A stretch of DNA of 64,000 nt from Microbulbifer sp. ALW1 (GTDB lineage: Bacteria > Pseudomonadota > Gammaproteobacteria > Pseudomonadales > Cellvibrionaceae). This document shows, one piece after another, positions 43,808 through 52,897 of this stretch. The notes under the pieces are model-generated. The model had not been told where the DNA came from. It ran no database searches and was given only the letters and a program-made list of their open reading frames with translations. The stretch covers positions 1,892,501 through 1,956,500 of the forward strand of contig NZ_CP047569.1 in the NCBI RefSeq assembly GCF_009903625.1. Direction: 5' to 3'. Each line of letters opens with the position of its first letter. Position 1 is the first letter of the stretch. Both the position numbers and the translations under genes were made by a program.

Positions 43808-46005
43808 ACTGGTTAACCGCATTGGGGGACTGGGTCGATCAGCGCCTGCCGATTTATCGCGCGTGGGACACCCACATGGGCAAGTACTACGCGCCCAAGA
43901 ACTTTAACCTCTGGTATTTCTTCGGTGTGCTCTCCATGCTGGTTCTGGTGAACCAGCTGTTGACCGGCATCTGGCTGGTAATGAGCTACAACCCTTCCGC
44001 AGAAGGCGCCTTCGCCTCCGTTGAATACATCATGCGCGATGTGGATATGGGGTGGATTATCCGCTACCTGCACTCCACCGGTGCCTCCGCCTTCTTCGTG
44101 GTGGTGTATCTGCACATGTTCCGCGGCTTGATGTACGGCTCTTACAAGCCGCCGCGGGAGCTGGTGTGGATTTTCGGTATGTGTATCTACCTGGTACTGA
44201 TGGCAGAAGCCTTCATGGGTTACGTACTGCCCTGGGGTCAGATGTCCTACTGGGGGGCCCAGGTGATCGTATCCCTATTCGGGGCCATTCCGGCAATCGG
44301 TGAGGACCTGGTGCAGTGGATTCGCGGTGACTACCTGATTTCCGGTATTACCCTCACGCGCTTCTTCTCTCTGCATGTCATCGCGCTGCCACTGGTGCTG
44401 GTACTGTTGGTGGTGCTGCACATTCTGGCGCTGCATGAGGTGGGTTCCAACAACCCGGACGGCATCGAGATCAAGAAAAACAAGGATGCGAACGGTGTGC
44501 CGCTGGACGGCGTGGCCTTCCATCCGTACTACACCGTGCACGATCTGGTGGGCGTAGCGGTGTTCCTGTTTGCCTTCTGTGTGGTGGTGTTCTTCTTCCC
44601 GGAAATGGGCGGTTTCTTCCTCGAGTACGCAAACTTCGAAGAGGCGAACCCGCTGAAGACTCCGGAGCACATTGCGCCGGTCTGGTACTTCACCCCGTTC
44701 TACGCAGTTCTGCGTGCGGTGACCATTGATATCGGCCCGCTGACGGCGAAGTTCCTCGGCCTGGTGGCCATGGGCGCCGCAATTGCTGTCCTGTTTGTAC
44801 TGCCCTGGCTCGACAAGAGCCCGGTAAAGTCCATTCGCTATAAGGGCGCGTTGCCGAAGTTACTGTTGCTGGTGTTCGCTGCCATCTTCATCATCCTGGG
44901 TTACCTGGGTGTGAAGTCTCCGACTCCTGGACGTAACTTCCTGGCACAGGTAGCGACCCTGTTCTATTTCGCGTTCTTCGTGACCATGCCGATCTGGACC
45001 AATCCGACGACTCGCAAGACCATGGCTTCTTGGATTGTGAGTGGCGTATTCGGCGTGCTGTTCCTGTGGATGGCACTGGTGAACTGGAAAGCGAGCCTGT
45101 TTGTGTGCGTGCTTTCGCTGGTCTTCGCCGCCTTCTTTGCGGCGCTGCCCTGGTTGACCAACCGCGACGTGGTGCACCCGGAACCGTCCCGTGTAACCAG
45201 CCCCTCTGGCAGCAAGTCTTTCATTGTGCTGGTGGGCGGTATTATCGCGGTGCTGTTGATGACCTTCGTGCCGATCAAGGCCGTAGGTGCGGAAAGCTCC
45301 GTAGAGCTGGATTACATCAACATTGACCTGAACGACAAGCCGTCGCTCCAGCGTGGTGCCAAGTACTTCGTCAACTACTGCATGGGTTGCCACAGTGCCA
45401 ACTTCTCCCGCTGGGAGCGGGTTGCCACGGATCTGGGTATCCCGAATGAGCTGATGACCGAGCACTTGGTGTTGGGCGACGACAAGATCGGTGACCTGAT
45501 GGAAATCGCGATGAAGCCAGACGACTCTAAAGTCTGGTTTGGTGCCACCCCGCCGGATTTGACGCTGGTGGCCCGCGCGCGCTCTCCGGAATGGCTTTAC
45601 ACTTATCTGCGCAGTTTCTATAAGGATGACGGTCGCCCCACCGGCGTGAACAACAAAATCTTCCCGAATGTGGGTATGCCCCATGTTCTGATGGAGTTGC
45701 AGGGCCTTCCTGAGTGCGCCCCTGGCCCCAAGCGTGATCACGGTAAAGTGGTGCGCGATGAGCTGGGCAACCCGATCATGGACGCCGACTGTGGCAGCCT
45801 GAAAGTGGACAAGGTGAAGGGCTCAATGAGCGGCGAGGAGTATGATCAGGCGGTCTACGATCTGGTCAACTTCATGGAATACATCGCTGAACCCATGGCA
45901 GAAACCCGTAAACGCATCGGTTTCTACGTGTTGGCGTTCATCCTGGTATTCTTCATTTTTGCCTGGCTGCTGAATCGCGAATACTGGAAAGATATCCATC
46001 ATTAA
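43804..46005 (+). CDS. petBC: Fused cytochrome b / cytochrome c1 (petB-petC fusion)
   Basis: One uninterrupted 733-residue frame. Residues 1-400 are cytochrome b with haem ligands His90/His104 and His191/His206 and a Qo motif reading PVWY (292-295). Residues 400-455 add two extra hydrophobic segments (about 408-426 and 430-450) before a PEPSRVTS end typical of cytochrome b. A further signal-like helix (472-496, ending AVGAES) leads into cytochrome c1, with haem site CMGCH (526-530), the PNVGMPHVL region around the Met ligand and a C-terminal anchor (705-723). In most gammaproteobacteria these are two genes; fused forms (fbcH) are cleaved after export. Cleavage near 496 is inferred. Confidence 0.93.
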   Translation: MNWLTALGDWVDQRLPIYRAWDTHMGKYYAPKNFNLWYFFGVLSMLVLVNQLLTGIWLVMSYNPSAEGAFASVEYIMRDVDMGWIIRYLHSTGASAFFVVVYLHMFRGLMYGSYKPPRELVWIFGMCIYLVLMAEAFMGYVLPWGQMSYWGAQVIVSLFGAIPAIGEDLVQWIRGDYLISGITLTRFFSLHVIALPLVLVLLVVLHILALHEVGSNNPDGIEIKKNKDANGVPLDGVAFHPYYTVHDLVGVAVFLFAFCVVVFFFPEMGGFFLEYANFEEANPLKTPEHIAPVWYFTPFYAVLRAVTIDIGPLTAKFLGLVAMGAAIAVLFVLPWLDKSPVKSIRYKGALPKLLLLVFAAIFIILGYLGVKSPTPGRNFLAQVATLFYFAFFVTMPIWTNPTTRKTMASWIVSGVFGVLFLWMALVNWKASLFVCVLSLVFAAFFAALPWLTNRDVVHPEPSRVTSPSGSKSFIVLVGGIIAVLLMTFVPIKAVGAESSVELDYINIDLNDKPSLQRGAKYFVNYCMGCHSANFSRWERVATDLGIPNELMTEHLVLGDDKIGDLMEIAMKPDDSKVWFGATPPDLTLVARARSPEWLYTYLRSFYKDDGRPTGVNNKIFPNVGMPHVLMELQGLPECAPGPKRDHGKVVRDELGNPIMDADCGSLKVDKVKGSMSGEEYDQAVYDLVNFMEYIAEPMAETRKRIGFYVLAFILVFFIFAWLLNREYWKDIHH

Positions 46006-46025
46006 GCGATAGCCAGTGTGATTTT

Positions 46026-46082
46026 CCGGGTGGTGGGCCGCCGATATTCCGGTTGTGGCCCAACCGCCCGTTTTCCGTTTTT
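46026..46082 (+). terminator. Probable terminator after petBC
   Basis: GGGTGGTGGGCC and GGCCCAACCGCCC can pair imperfectly (one bulge, G-U pairs), followed by TTTTCCGTTTTT, 20 nt after the stop. Confidence 0.6.
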
Positions 46083-46129
46083 GAATGTGCGTCGGATTAA
46101 TGCCGGCCAGTAATCGAGGTAGTTCCACA

Positions 46130-46759
46130 ATGGGTGTGCCGACTAACAAGCGCTCCTCTATGACCTTCTTTTCCGATGGTCGTTGTCACTTCAGTCACCG
46201 GGTACGTATCGTATTGGCGGAAAAAGGTGTTTCCGTCGACATCATCGATGTCGACCCCGATGACAAGCCCGCAGAACTGGCTGATCTGAACCCCTACAAC
46301 TCCCTGCCGACCCTGGTAGATCGCGATCTGGTGCTGTTTGAAACCAAGGTCATGATGGAGTATCTGGACGAACGTTTCCCGCATCCGCCACTGCTGCCGG
46401 TGTACCCGGTTGCCCGCGCCCAGAGCCGTCAAATCATGCACCGCATCGAGCGCGACTGGTGTCCGCTGGTCGACAAGATCCTGGCGGGTGGTAAAGATGT
46501 TGCGGCAGCGCGCAAAGAACTGCGTGACAGCCTGGCGGGTATCGCACCGATGTTCACCGATCTGCCTTACTTCTTTAACGAGGAGTTTTCACTGGTGGAT
46601 TGTTGCATGGCCCCGCTGTTGTGGCGCCTTGATCAGCTGGAAATTGCTCTGCCAAAGACCAAGCAGATCAAACCTCTGCAGGACTACATGGATCGCCTGT
46701 TTGCCCGCGAAGCCTTCCAGCAGAGCCTGACCGAGTACGAGCGCGAAATGCGCGCCTGA
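46130..46759 (+). CDS. sspA: Stringent starvation protein A
   Basis: A 209-residue GST-fold protein. [21 protein letters not shown] is the thioredoxin-like N-terminus without a catalytic Cys/Ser, and [18 protein letters not shown] the cis-Pro region, as in SspA, which binds RNA polymerase and activates late or stress genes. The ATG at 46130 has GAGG upstream. The petABC-sspAB order is the usual gammaproteobacterial one. Confidence 0.95.
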   Translation: MGVPTNKRSSMTFFSDGRCHFSHRVRIVLAEKGVSVDIIDVDPDDKPAELADLNPYNSLPTLVDRDLVLFETKVMMEYLDERFPHPPLLPVYPVARAQSRQIMHRIERDWCPLVDKILAGGKDVAAARKELRDSLAGIAPMFTDLPYFFNEEFSLVDCCMAPLLWRLDQLEIALPKTKQIKPLQDYMDRLFAREAFQQSLTEYEREMRA

Positions 46760-46768
46760 GGTGCCTGA

Positions 46769-47176
46769 TTGAACAAGCCGCCGATGACCTCCAATCGCCC
46801 GTATCTGTTGCGGGCGTTTTATGAGTGGATTACCGACAACAAGTGTACGCCCTACCTGTTGGTGGATACTCATCTGAACGGTGTGCTGGTACCGCAGCAG
46901 CATGTCAATGAAGATGGCCAGATAGTTCTGAATGTGTCCGAGTCCGCAGTAGCGGGGCTGACCATGGATAACTATGCTATTCGCTTCAATGCCCGCTTTG
47001 GTGGTGTGCCCACGGATATCCAGGTGCCTGTGGGTGCTGTAGTGGGTATATACGCCCGTGAAAATGGGCAGGGGATGGTGTTTGAGCCGGAAGAAACCCC
47101 GGAACCGCCAGAACCAACGCCGCCAACAACCCTCAAAAAGCCGGCCAAGAAGCCCTCTTTGCGGGTCGTCAAATAG
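46769..47176 (+). CDS. sspB: ClpXP adaptor SspB
   Basis: A 135-residue adaptor. The folded domain starts RPYLLRAFYEWITDN and contains GQIVLNVSESAVAGL and the substrate-binding IRFNARFGGVP. A long Pro/Glu/Thr linker follows, and the C-terminal KPSLRVVK is the ClpX-docking tail. It delivers ssrA-tagged proteins to ClpXP. A TTG start at 46769 is favoured: its Shine-Dalgarno (TGAGG) overlaps the sspA stop and the N-terminal length then matches E. coli SspB. Confidence 0.95.
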   Translation: MNKPPMTSNRPYLLRAFYEWITDNKCTPYLLVDTHLNGVLVPQQHVNEDGQIVLNVSESAVAGLTMDNYAIRFNARFGGVPTDIQVPVGAVVGIYARENGQGMVFEPEETPEPPEPTPPTTLKKPAKKPSLRVVK

Positions 47177-47203
47177 ACGGTAATTGACACGTAGTCAGTA
47201 CAG

Positions 47204-47239
47204 CTGGGGCCCTGTAATCGCGGGGCCCTAGTCCTTTTT
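47204..47239 (+). terminator. Intrinsic terminator after sspB
   Basis: CTGGGGCCC and GGGCCCTAG form a 9-bp stem (one G-U) around a 10-nt loop, followed by TCCTTTTT. Confidence 0.8.
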
Positions 47240-47377
47240 CCTTCCCGCCTATCTTTCACAAAACTCCTCGCCCCTCTCCCTGGCGTAAAAACTGACGCCT
47301 GAATCCTGTTATTGATTGGTGAATTGTCAGTACCCTTCCGATACTGCAAACAAGCTGTGTGCAGGAGAGGGATCCGC

Positions 47378-47998
47378 GTGAAATTATTGAGTCATACTAT
47401 CGGTATATTTACCAACCCGGACAAAGAGTGGCGGGCCATTCGGGCCGACAAGCACTCGTTTGTACAGGTCTTCCTCAGCCATGTGCCGATACTGGCATTG
47501 ATTCCCTGTGTTGCCGGATATATCGGTGTTACGCATTTCGGGTTCGAGCTGGGCGGCCATGTTGCCAAGCTCACGCCGAAAAGCGCGGGCTATCTCGCGG
47601 TGGTTACTTATATCGCGCTTCTGGTGGGGATTTATCTGGTTGGAGAATTCATCAACTGGATGGCGAAAGCCTACGGCGTCGAAGGCGATGAGCCGACGCG
47701 GCACTACGAAGGTACTGCGCTGGCGGTGTTTATTACTACCCCGGTGTTGCTGGCCGGTATCGTTATGCTGTACCCGCATTTGTGGCTGGTCGTGACGGTG
47801 ATGGGGCTGGCCGGGCTCTACTCGGTTTACCTGCTCTATGAAGGTATCCCTATCTTGATGAACATGAGCAAGGAGCGCGCATTTCTTTACGCGAGTGCGG
47901 TACTGACGGTGGGATTGGTCATGATGGTGACCGTCATGATTTGCTCCGTCATCATCTGGACCATGGGTGTAGGCCCGGTCTATCAACACGACTACTAG
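47378..47998 (+). CDS. Yip1-domain membrane protein
   Basis: A 206-residue protein with five membrane segments and the Yip1-type N-terminus IGIFTNPDKEWRAIRADKHS preceding the first helix. The GTG at 47378 has GGAGAGG upstream. Yip1-family proteins in bacteria have no settled function. It converges on the M48 protease gene with a 15-bp gap. Confidence 0.8.
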   Translation: MKLLSHTIGIFTNPDKEWRAIRADKHSFVQVFLSHVPILALIPCVAGYIGVTHFGFELGGHVAKLTPKSAGYLAVVTYIALLVGIYLVGEFINWMAKAYGVEGDEPTRHYEGTALAVFITTPVLLAGIVMLYPHLWLVVTVMGLAGLYSVYLLYEGIPILMNMSKERAFLYASAVLTVGLVMMVTVMICSVIIWTMGVGPVYQHDY

Positions 47999-48013
47999 CC
48001 ATGGTTTGCGGGC

Positions 48014-50035
48014 TTAACAGGTATTGGCAGCGGGCTGCGTAAACGGCACTTGTGGACTGCTGTCGTCAGCTGTTGAGAGCGGCGGCATGGGGCAATCCAA
48101 ACAGTCCGCCAGTGCGCGTAACAATTCAATTTCCCGGGCCTGGATGACGTTGTCATGGGTCAGGGTGGTCGCCAGGGCTTTTAACAGCGCCGGCTTTTTC
48201 AGTGGCGCTGTGGCGCAGGCGATCATCAGCGCCTTGTCGAGCCGTTGCAGTGTGATATCTGAGGAAGTCGGCAGCGGCGTTATCGAGAGATTCAGTGCCG
48301 TCATTCCCGCTTCGTAGGCACGTTTTGCCGGTAAATAGTCGGGGCTACCCGTGTGTGCCATGGCTGCCAGCAAAAAGCGCTGGGCATCTCCCAGTGCGTT
48401 CGCGTGGTTGTGTTTGTCCGAAGCGATGCGCTGCCGATCCGGGTTGCTTTCCAGTGCGTGCACTAATACCCGGTACAGGGCCCATTCCCGGATTTCCAGT
48501 TCCCCATTCGCGCGGATCAATTTAATCACATTGCGTTTAAAGATCTGGTATTGCTGAGGTGCCAGGGCTTTCAGTGCCGGGATGCTCAGGTCCAGCAGGG
48601 GGAGCCGGAAGTGGGGCGGGAGTTCCGTCAGCACAGGTTGCAGTTGTCTGAATTCCCTGACCACCGCCGGGTGCGCAATGTTTTCCAGCAGCAATTGCTG
48701 CTCCTGGCGATGTGCCACTTCCTTTTCATTGCCTGCTGATGCATCTGTGGTGCCAGCGGCTATTAGCAGTCCGTATACCAGGGCACGGGCGGCAAATGGG
48801 TCCTGAGCGGCCTGGTGCAGCGGTGAAGGAACTGATGCCAGCAGCTTGCGCCCATATTCCATCTGCTGCCCGTCGGGGCTTCCGATGCGATTATCCACGG
48901 CGTCGATTAGCTGCTCGAATGGTACAGCCGGGGCTATTCCCATCATCTGTATGTTCTGCGACCGGTGCATTTGCCTTTCCACAGGTTCACTGGTGAGCGT
49001 GTGACCGGGTGTCTGACTGGCTGAGAGGTAATAGCCATTCCACTGCGGGTCCAGTCGCAGGATACGATCTGGAAGTGGTGGGTGGGTAGCAAGTAAATCG
49101 CTAAAAACGCGTCTCAAAACCCCCTGCTGAGCACAGGCAAAGTACATGTGGCTGAACTCGCTGGCATTGGCAATCGTCAGGCTGGCTCCCTGTGAGTGGT
49201 GGCCAATTTTCTTCAGCGCACCAGCGATCCCCTGATGGTTACGGGTGAACTGCACCGCAGAAGCATCCGCAAGATACTCCCGCTGCCGGTTCATGGCCGA
49301 TTTGATCAGTGTGCCGAAAAAGGTCCCGGTATAACCGATTAGTATGAGCCCGGCGCCGATACCGAATAACAGTGGCTGTCCGCGCTTGCGACGGTTTCCC
49401 CAGGCCGAGCCTCGCAGTAACCAGGTGCCCAGAAGGCCGATAAACAGGATGCCATGGAGCAGCCCCACGATACGGAGGTTGAGGCGGGTATCACCGTTGA
49501 AGATATGGCTGAATTCGTGGGCAACCACGCCCTGTAACTCGTCCCGGCTGAGTTGCTCGATGCAGCCCCGGGTCAGGCCGATCACTGCGTCAGAGGGCTT
49601 GTAACCGGCAGCGAATGCGTTGATGGCCGGGTCATCGAGGATGTACACATCGGGCACGGGCGTGCCCGATGCCAGCGCCATTTCTTCCACCACATTGAGT
49701 GCGCGCCGCTCGGCCTGATTTCGGGGGGCGATATTGATCTGGCGTCCACCGAGGGATTCGGCCACGGCCCGGCCTCCGGCGGCCAGTTGATGCAGGCGGT
49801 ACAGGCTGGCAAGGGTGATAATTGCCACAATGGTCACGGCAACGCCGGCGACGGTTTCCCGGTCAAGTGCAGTCATCAGTGCTGCGGGAGAGAGGGGCTG
49901 CATCTGCGAGAAATTGCTTATAAAGGCAATAAACAGCGTGGTAATCGTGATCAGCCCGAGGACTGCGGAAAGAAACAGGGCGATCAGTAGCAGCGTATTG
50001 CGGCGCGCTTTGTCCTGGTGTTCAAAGAAATTCAT
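48014..50035 (-). CDS. M48-family metalloprotease with long C-terminal extension
   Basis: A 673-residue membrane protease. Two N-terminal helices (about 14-40 and 62-82) precede the M48 catalytic domain with HEFSH (173-177) and the third zinc ligand Glu253 in REYLADASA; two more helices lie between them. HtpX is near 290 residues, so about 330 residues are extra. This region is helical, rich in Gln/Leu/Ala, with no motif I recognise. It lies 9 nt downstream of lemA, and LemA-M48 pairs are a recurring arrangement, suggesting a joint role in membrane-protein quality control. Confidence 0.88.
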   Translation of the reverse strand: MNFFEHQDKARRNTLLLIALFLSAVLGLITITTLFIAFISNFSQMQPLSPAALMTALDRETVAGVAVTIVAIITLASLYRLHQLAAGGRAVAESLGGRQINIAPRNQAERRALNVVEEMALASGTPVPDVYILDDPAINAFAAGYKPSDAVIGLTRGCIEQLSRDELQGVVAHEFSHIFNGDTRLNLRIVGLLHGILFIGLLGTWLLRGSAWGNRRKRGQPLLFGIGAGLILIGYTGTFFGTLIKSAMNRQREYLADASAVQFTRNHQGIAGALKKIGHHSQGASLTIANASEFSHMYFACAQQGVLRRVFSDLLATHPPLPDRILRLDPQWNGYYLSASQTPGHTLTSEPVERQMHRSQNIQMMGIAPAVPFEQLIDAVDNRIGSPDGQQMEYGRKLLASVPSPLHQAAQDPFAARALVYGLLIAAGTTDASAGNEKEVAHRQEQQLLLENIAHPAVVREFRQLQPVLTELPPHFRLPLLDLSIPALKALAPQQYQIFKRNVIKLIRANGELEIREWALYRVLVHALESNPDRQRIASDKHNHANALGDAQRFLLAAMAHTGSPDYLPAKRAYEAGMTALNLSITPLPTSSDITLQRLDKALMIACATAPLKKPALLKALATTLTHDNVIQAREIELLRALADCLDCPMPPLSTADDSSPQVPFTQPAANTC

Positions 50036-50044
50036 TGGGGTTGG

Positions 50045-50641
50045 TCAGAACTCTACTCTGGGCGCTGCCTGGAAAGTTTCGGCGCCCGCGAATTCCAGCA
50101 GCTTGCCGTTCTGGCGGTGGCCGAAAAAACCCGCGAAGAACACCGGCGGAAAGCTCTGCCGGAATATGTTGTAGCTGGTGACACTGTCGTTGAAGGCCTG
50201 GCGCGCGAAGGACACCTTGTTTTCGGTACTGGTCAGCTCTTCCATCACTTGTTGAATGGTCTGGTTGGCTTTGAGGTCCGGATAAGCCTCCATCACCACG
50301 TTCAGGCGTCCCAGGGCATTGGTCAACACGCCTTCCGCTTTACCCAGGTCGGTGATGGCTGCTGCTGAGCCGGGATTACTGGTGGCCGCTTTGAGTCCGG
50401 CGAGCGCTGAGTTACGGGCGCTGATGACGGCTTCCAGGGTCTCCCGCTCGTGCTTGAGGTAGCGTTTGGCGGATTCCACCAGGTTTGGGATCAGGTCGTA
50501 TCGCCGCTTGAGCTGCACTTCGATTTGCGCAAAGGCGTTTTCATAGCGGTGTTTGAGAGAGACCAGCTTGTTGTAAATACTGGTGATGTAAAACGCCAGG
50601 GCAGCCAATGCCACCAGCCAGATGATGGTTGAGGTTTCCAT
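50045..50641 (-). CDS. lemA: LemA family protein
   Basis: A 198-residue LemA: an N-terminal membrane helix (about 6-22), then [43 protein letters not shown] and [24 protein letters not shown], the family's long helical hairpin. The C-terminal [12 protein letters not shown] segment is typical. Co-transcribed with the M48 protease gene; function is poorly defined. Confidence 0.93.
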   Translation of the reverse strand: METSTIIWLVALAALAFYITSIYNKLVSLKHRYENAFAQIEVQLKRRYDLIPNLVESAKRYLKHERETLEAVISARNSALAGLKAATSNPGSAAAITDLGKAEGVLTNALGRLNVVMEAYPDLKANQTIQQVMEELTSTENKVSFARQAFNDSVTSYNIFRQSFPPVFFAGFFGHRQNGKLLEFAGAETFQAAPRVEF

Positions 50642-50719
50642 GGATTTCCCCCGGTAGTCGGTTTGGTTGCCCGATGTATTCTTTATCGCTGTGTCGGCGG
50701 CGACTGGCAGTTGCCAGCC

Positions 50720-50757
50720 CGAGTTCAGGCTGTTGTTACGAGTTCAGACTGTTGTGA
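50720..50757. repeat. 19-bp tandem duplication
   Basis: Two copies of a 19-bp unit (CGAGTTCAGGCTGTTGTTA and CGAGTTCAGACTGTTGTGA), differing at two positions, lie about 80 nt upstream of the lemA start in the divergent spacer. Confidence 0.8.
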
Positions 50758-50890
50758 AAAGTCAGTGAACTTGGCCGGAATCGGGTTATCCCGATATTGC
50801 GTCAAATACTACCATGCGAAATGGCCTCGAATTTGGCCGTTTCGCCACCGGTTACAACGAAAGGTGGATAGCCACCGGGCGGGGCTGCTG

Positions 50891-50899
50891 GGGTATAAT
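50891..50899 (+). promoter_or_regulatory. Extended -10 promoter of the thiolase gene
   Basis: GGGTATAAT contains a consensus TATAAT (50894-50899). The -35 region (GCCACC) is poor, as in many extended -10-like promoters. It lies 79 nt upstream of the start codon. Confidence 0.55.
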
Positions 50900-50977
50900 T
50901 CGCCGCGAAATGACGAAACACCGAAATACTGGTCAGCCCATAGGGGTGGTTACCGTTAAATCTGGAGTAAGTACAGC

Positions 50978-52168
50978 ATGAGCGATCAAGTCACTGACCA
51001 AGTGGTCATAGTTGGTATTTCCCGTACGCCCATGGGGGCAATGCAGGGTGCACTCTCTGGCCTCAGCGCACCGGAACTGGGTGCGGTTGCCATTCGTGGT
51101 GCCCTGGCGGATGCTGGCGTGAGTGCGAAGGATGTCGACGAAGTGCTGTTCGGCTGTGTACTGCCTGCTGGCCTCGGCCAGGCGCCTGCGCGCCAGGCGG
51201 CACTGGGCGCAGGTATTCCTGAGGCGACCCCGACGACCACGGTCAACAAGGTGTGTGGTTCCGGCATGAAAACCGTAATGATGGCACGCAATGCGTTGCT
51301 GTCGGGCGACGCCAAAGTGGTGGTGGCCGGCGGTATGGAAAGCATGAGCAATGCGCCTTACCTGCTGTCGAAGGCCCGTGGTGGAATGCGCCTCGGTCAC
51401 GGTGAAGTTCTGGACCATATGTTTACCGACGGCCTGGAGAACGCCTACGACGGCCAATTGATGGGTAATTTTGCCGAGTGCACCGCCGACAAGTATGGCT
51501 TTACCCGGGAAGAGCAGGATGCTTTCGCTCTGGAATCCCTGGCGCGGGCCAATGCCGCCATTGAATCCGGCGCTTTCGAGCGGGAGATTTCCCCGGTAAC
51601 CGTGTCTACCCGTAAAGGCGAAATCCAGGTCTCCGTCGACGAAGGGCCCGGCAGCGCGCGTCCGGACAAGATTCCGCAATTGCGCCCGGCCTTCCGCAAG
51701 GATGGCACTGTGACTGCCGCCAACGCCAGTTCCATTTCCGATGGCGCGGCGGCTCTGGTACTGATGCGCGAGAGCGAAGCCAAGGCCCGCGGTCTCAACG
51801 TACTGGCGGTGCTGCGCGGCCAGAGTCAGTTTGCCCACGAACCGGAATGGTTTACCACGGCACCGGTGTCGGCTATGTCCAACCTGCTGAAAAATGTTGG
51901 TTGGAATGCGGGTGATGTGGACCTGTTTGAGGTCAATGAGGCCTTTGCGGTCGTGACCATGGCGGCGATGCGCGATCTGGAGCTGCCGCACAACAAGGTT
52001 AACGTCAATGGCGGCGCCTGTGCGCTGGGCCATCCGCTGGGCGCCAGTGGTGCTCGCGTAATTGTTACGCTGCTTGCCGCACTGGAAAGTCGCGACCTGA
52101 AGAAAGGTGTGGCGAGCCTGTGTATCGGCGGTGGCGAAGCCACGGCAATCGCGATCGAGCGCCCCTAG
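50978..52168 (+). CDS. Acetyl-CoA C-acetyltransferase (thiolase)
   Basis: A 396-residue thiolase of biosynthetic type. The acyl-accepting Cys93 is in NKVCGSGMK, GGMESMSNAPYLL is the conserved loop, His352 lies in GGACALGHPLGASGAR, and Cys382 in SLCIGGGEATAI. It interconverts two acetyl-CoA with acetoacetyl-CoA; no phaB/phaC or beta-oxidation partner is adjacent, so the pathway (PHB, ketone or fatty-acid use) is open. The stop codon lies in a 14-bp duplication, and a bidirectional terminator follows. Confidence 0.94.
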   Translation: MSDQVTDQVVIVGISRTPMGAMQGALSGLSAPELGAVAIRGALADAGVSAKDVDEVLFGCVLPAGLGQAPARQAALGAGIPEATPTTTVNKVCGSGMKTVMMARNALLSGDAKVVVAGGMESMSNAPYLLSKARGGMRLGHGEVLDHMFTDGLENAYDGQLMGNFAECTADKYGFTREEQDAFALESLARANAAIESGAFEREISPVTVSTRKGEIQVSVDEGPGSARPDKIPQLRPAFRKDGTVTAANASSISDGAAALVLMRESEAKARGLNVLAVLRGQSQFAHEPEWFTTAPVSAMSNLLKNVGWNAGDVDLFEVNEAFAVVTMAAMRDLELPHNKVNVNGGACALGHPLGASGARVIVTLLAALESRDLKKGVASLCIGGGEATAIAIERP

Positions 52169-52190
52169 TCGAGTATCCCTAGCCGAGCAC
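52163..52190. repeat. 14-bp tandem duplication including the thiolase stop codon
   Basis: CCCTAGTCGAGTAT and CCCTAGCCGAGCAC are adjacent, and the first contains the thiolase TAG. The second TAG is out of frame. Confidence 0.75.
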
Positions 52191-52231
52191 TTCTTGTAAA
52201 AGTAAGGTCGCGAGGCTACTTGAGCCGAAAC

Positions 52232-52262
52232 AAAAAACGGAGGCATTTGCCTCCGTTTTTTT
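52232..52262. terminator. Bidirectional terminator between thiolase and dolP
   Basis: ACGGAGGC and GCCTCCGT pair around ATTT, with an A-run before and a T-run after. Confidence 0.93.
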
Positions 52263-52282
52263 ATGCCAGAAAATGGGCTTGT

Positions 52283-52894
52283 TCAGTCGATGTATTCCAC
52301 GGCTTTCACTACTTTCTGTACACCGCCTACGGTGCGTGCCACTTCCGCAGCATTCTCCGCTTCCTGGCGAGTAAGCAGTCCCATCAGGTAAACGACACCG
52401 TTTTCGGTCACGACCTTGATGCGGCCACTGTCAATTTCCTTGTCGGCCAGCAGTACGCCTTTGACCTTGGACGTCAGCCAGGTATCACTGGTGCGGGCAA
52501 GGAAAGAGGTAGTGCCGCGCACCTGAATTTCATTGTATACCTGGCGCACAGAGTGTACCTGCTGCGCGGTGCGTCCGGCCAGATTGCGCAGGTCGTTATC
52601 GGGCACCTGACCGGTGAGCAGGATGACACCATTGAAGGCGACTACATCGATATTGGCATTTTTAAGGCCGGCGTGGGCTTTGCCAATATTCACCTTGGTA
52701 ATCGTTTCCAGCTGTTGGTCATCAATAAAAGTACCAAAGCTGCGTTCGCCCGGGTCGGGCTGGATGGGGCCGTCGTGGGTGGCGTCCAGTACGGTGGCAC
52801 AACCGCCGACCAGCGCGATTGCGCAGGCGGCAGCGGTCAATTTGCATAGATGCATGAAGGAGATGTGACGCCTCGTCGGGTGTTTTGTTTGCAT
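52283..52894 (-). CDS. dolP: Outer-membrane lipoprotein DolP (dual BON domains)
   Basis: A 203-residue lipoprotein. The lipobox LVGGC places the lipidated Cys at 32. Two BON domains follow (about 62-125, containing NIDVVAFNGVILLTGQV, and 140-203, containing IKVVTENGVVYLMGLL). DolP/YraP supports outer-membrane integrity and BamA activity. GAGGA at good spacing supports the ATG at 52894. It lies 3 nt after the SIS gene, in the conserved lpoA-yraN-diaA-dolP order. Confidence 0.93.
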   Translation of the reverse strand: MQTKHPTRRHISFMHLCKLTAAACAIALVGGCATVLDATHDGPIQPDPGERSFGTFIDDQQLETITKVNIGKAHAGLKNANIDVVAFNGVILLTGQVPDNDLRNLAGRTAQQVHSVRQVYNEIQVRGTTSFLARTSDTWLTSKVKGVLLADKEIDSGRIKVVTENGVVYLMGLLTRQEAENAAEVARTVGGVQKVVKAVEYID

Positions 52895-52897
52895 GAA

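Larger units (their letters stand above)
50642..50977. other. lemA-thiolase divergent intergenic region
   Basis: 336 bp with no coding frame. It holds a 19-bp duplication (50720-50757) and the thiolase promoter -10 near 50894. Confidence 0.55.

Noticed and set aside
50933..52246. A 437-codon open frame opposite the thiolase gene
   Set aside because: Antisense shadow, His/Arg-rich, and it would cross the thiolase promoter and terminator region.
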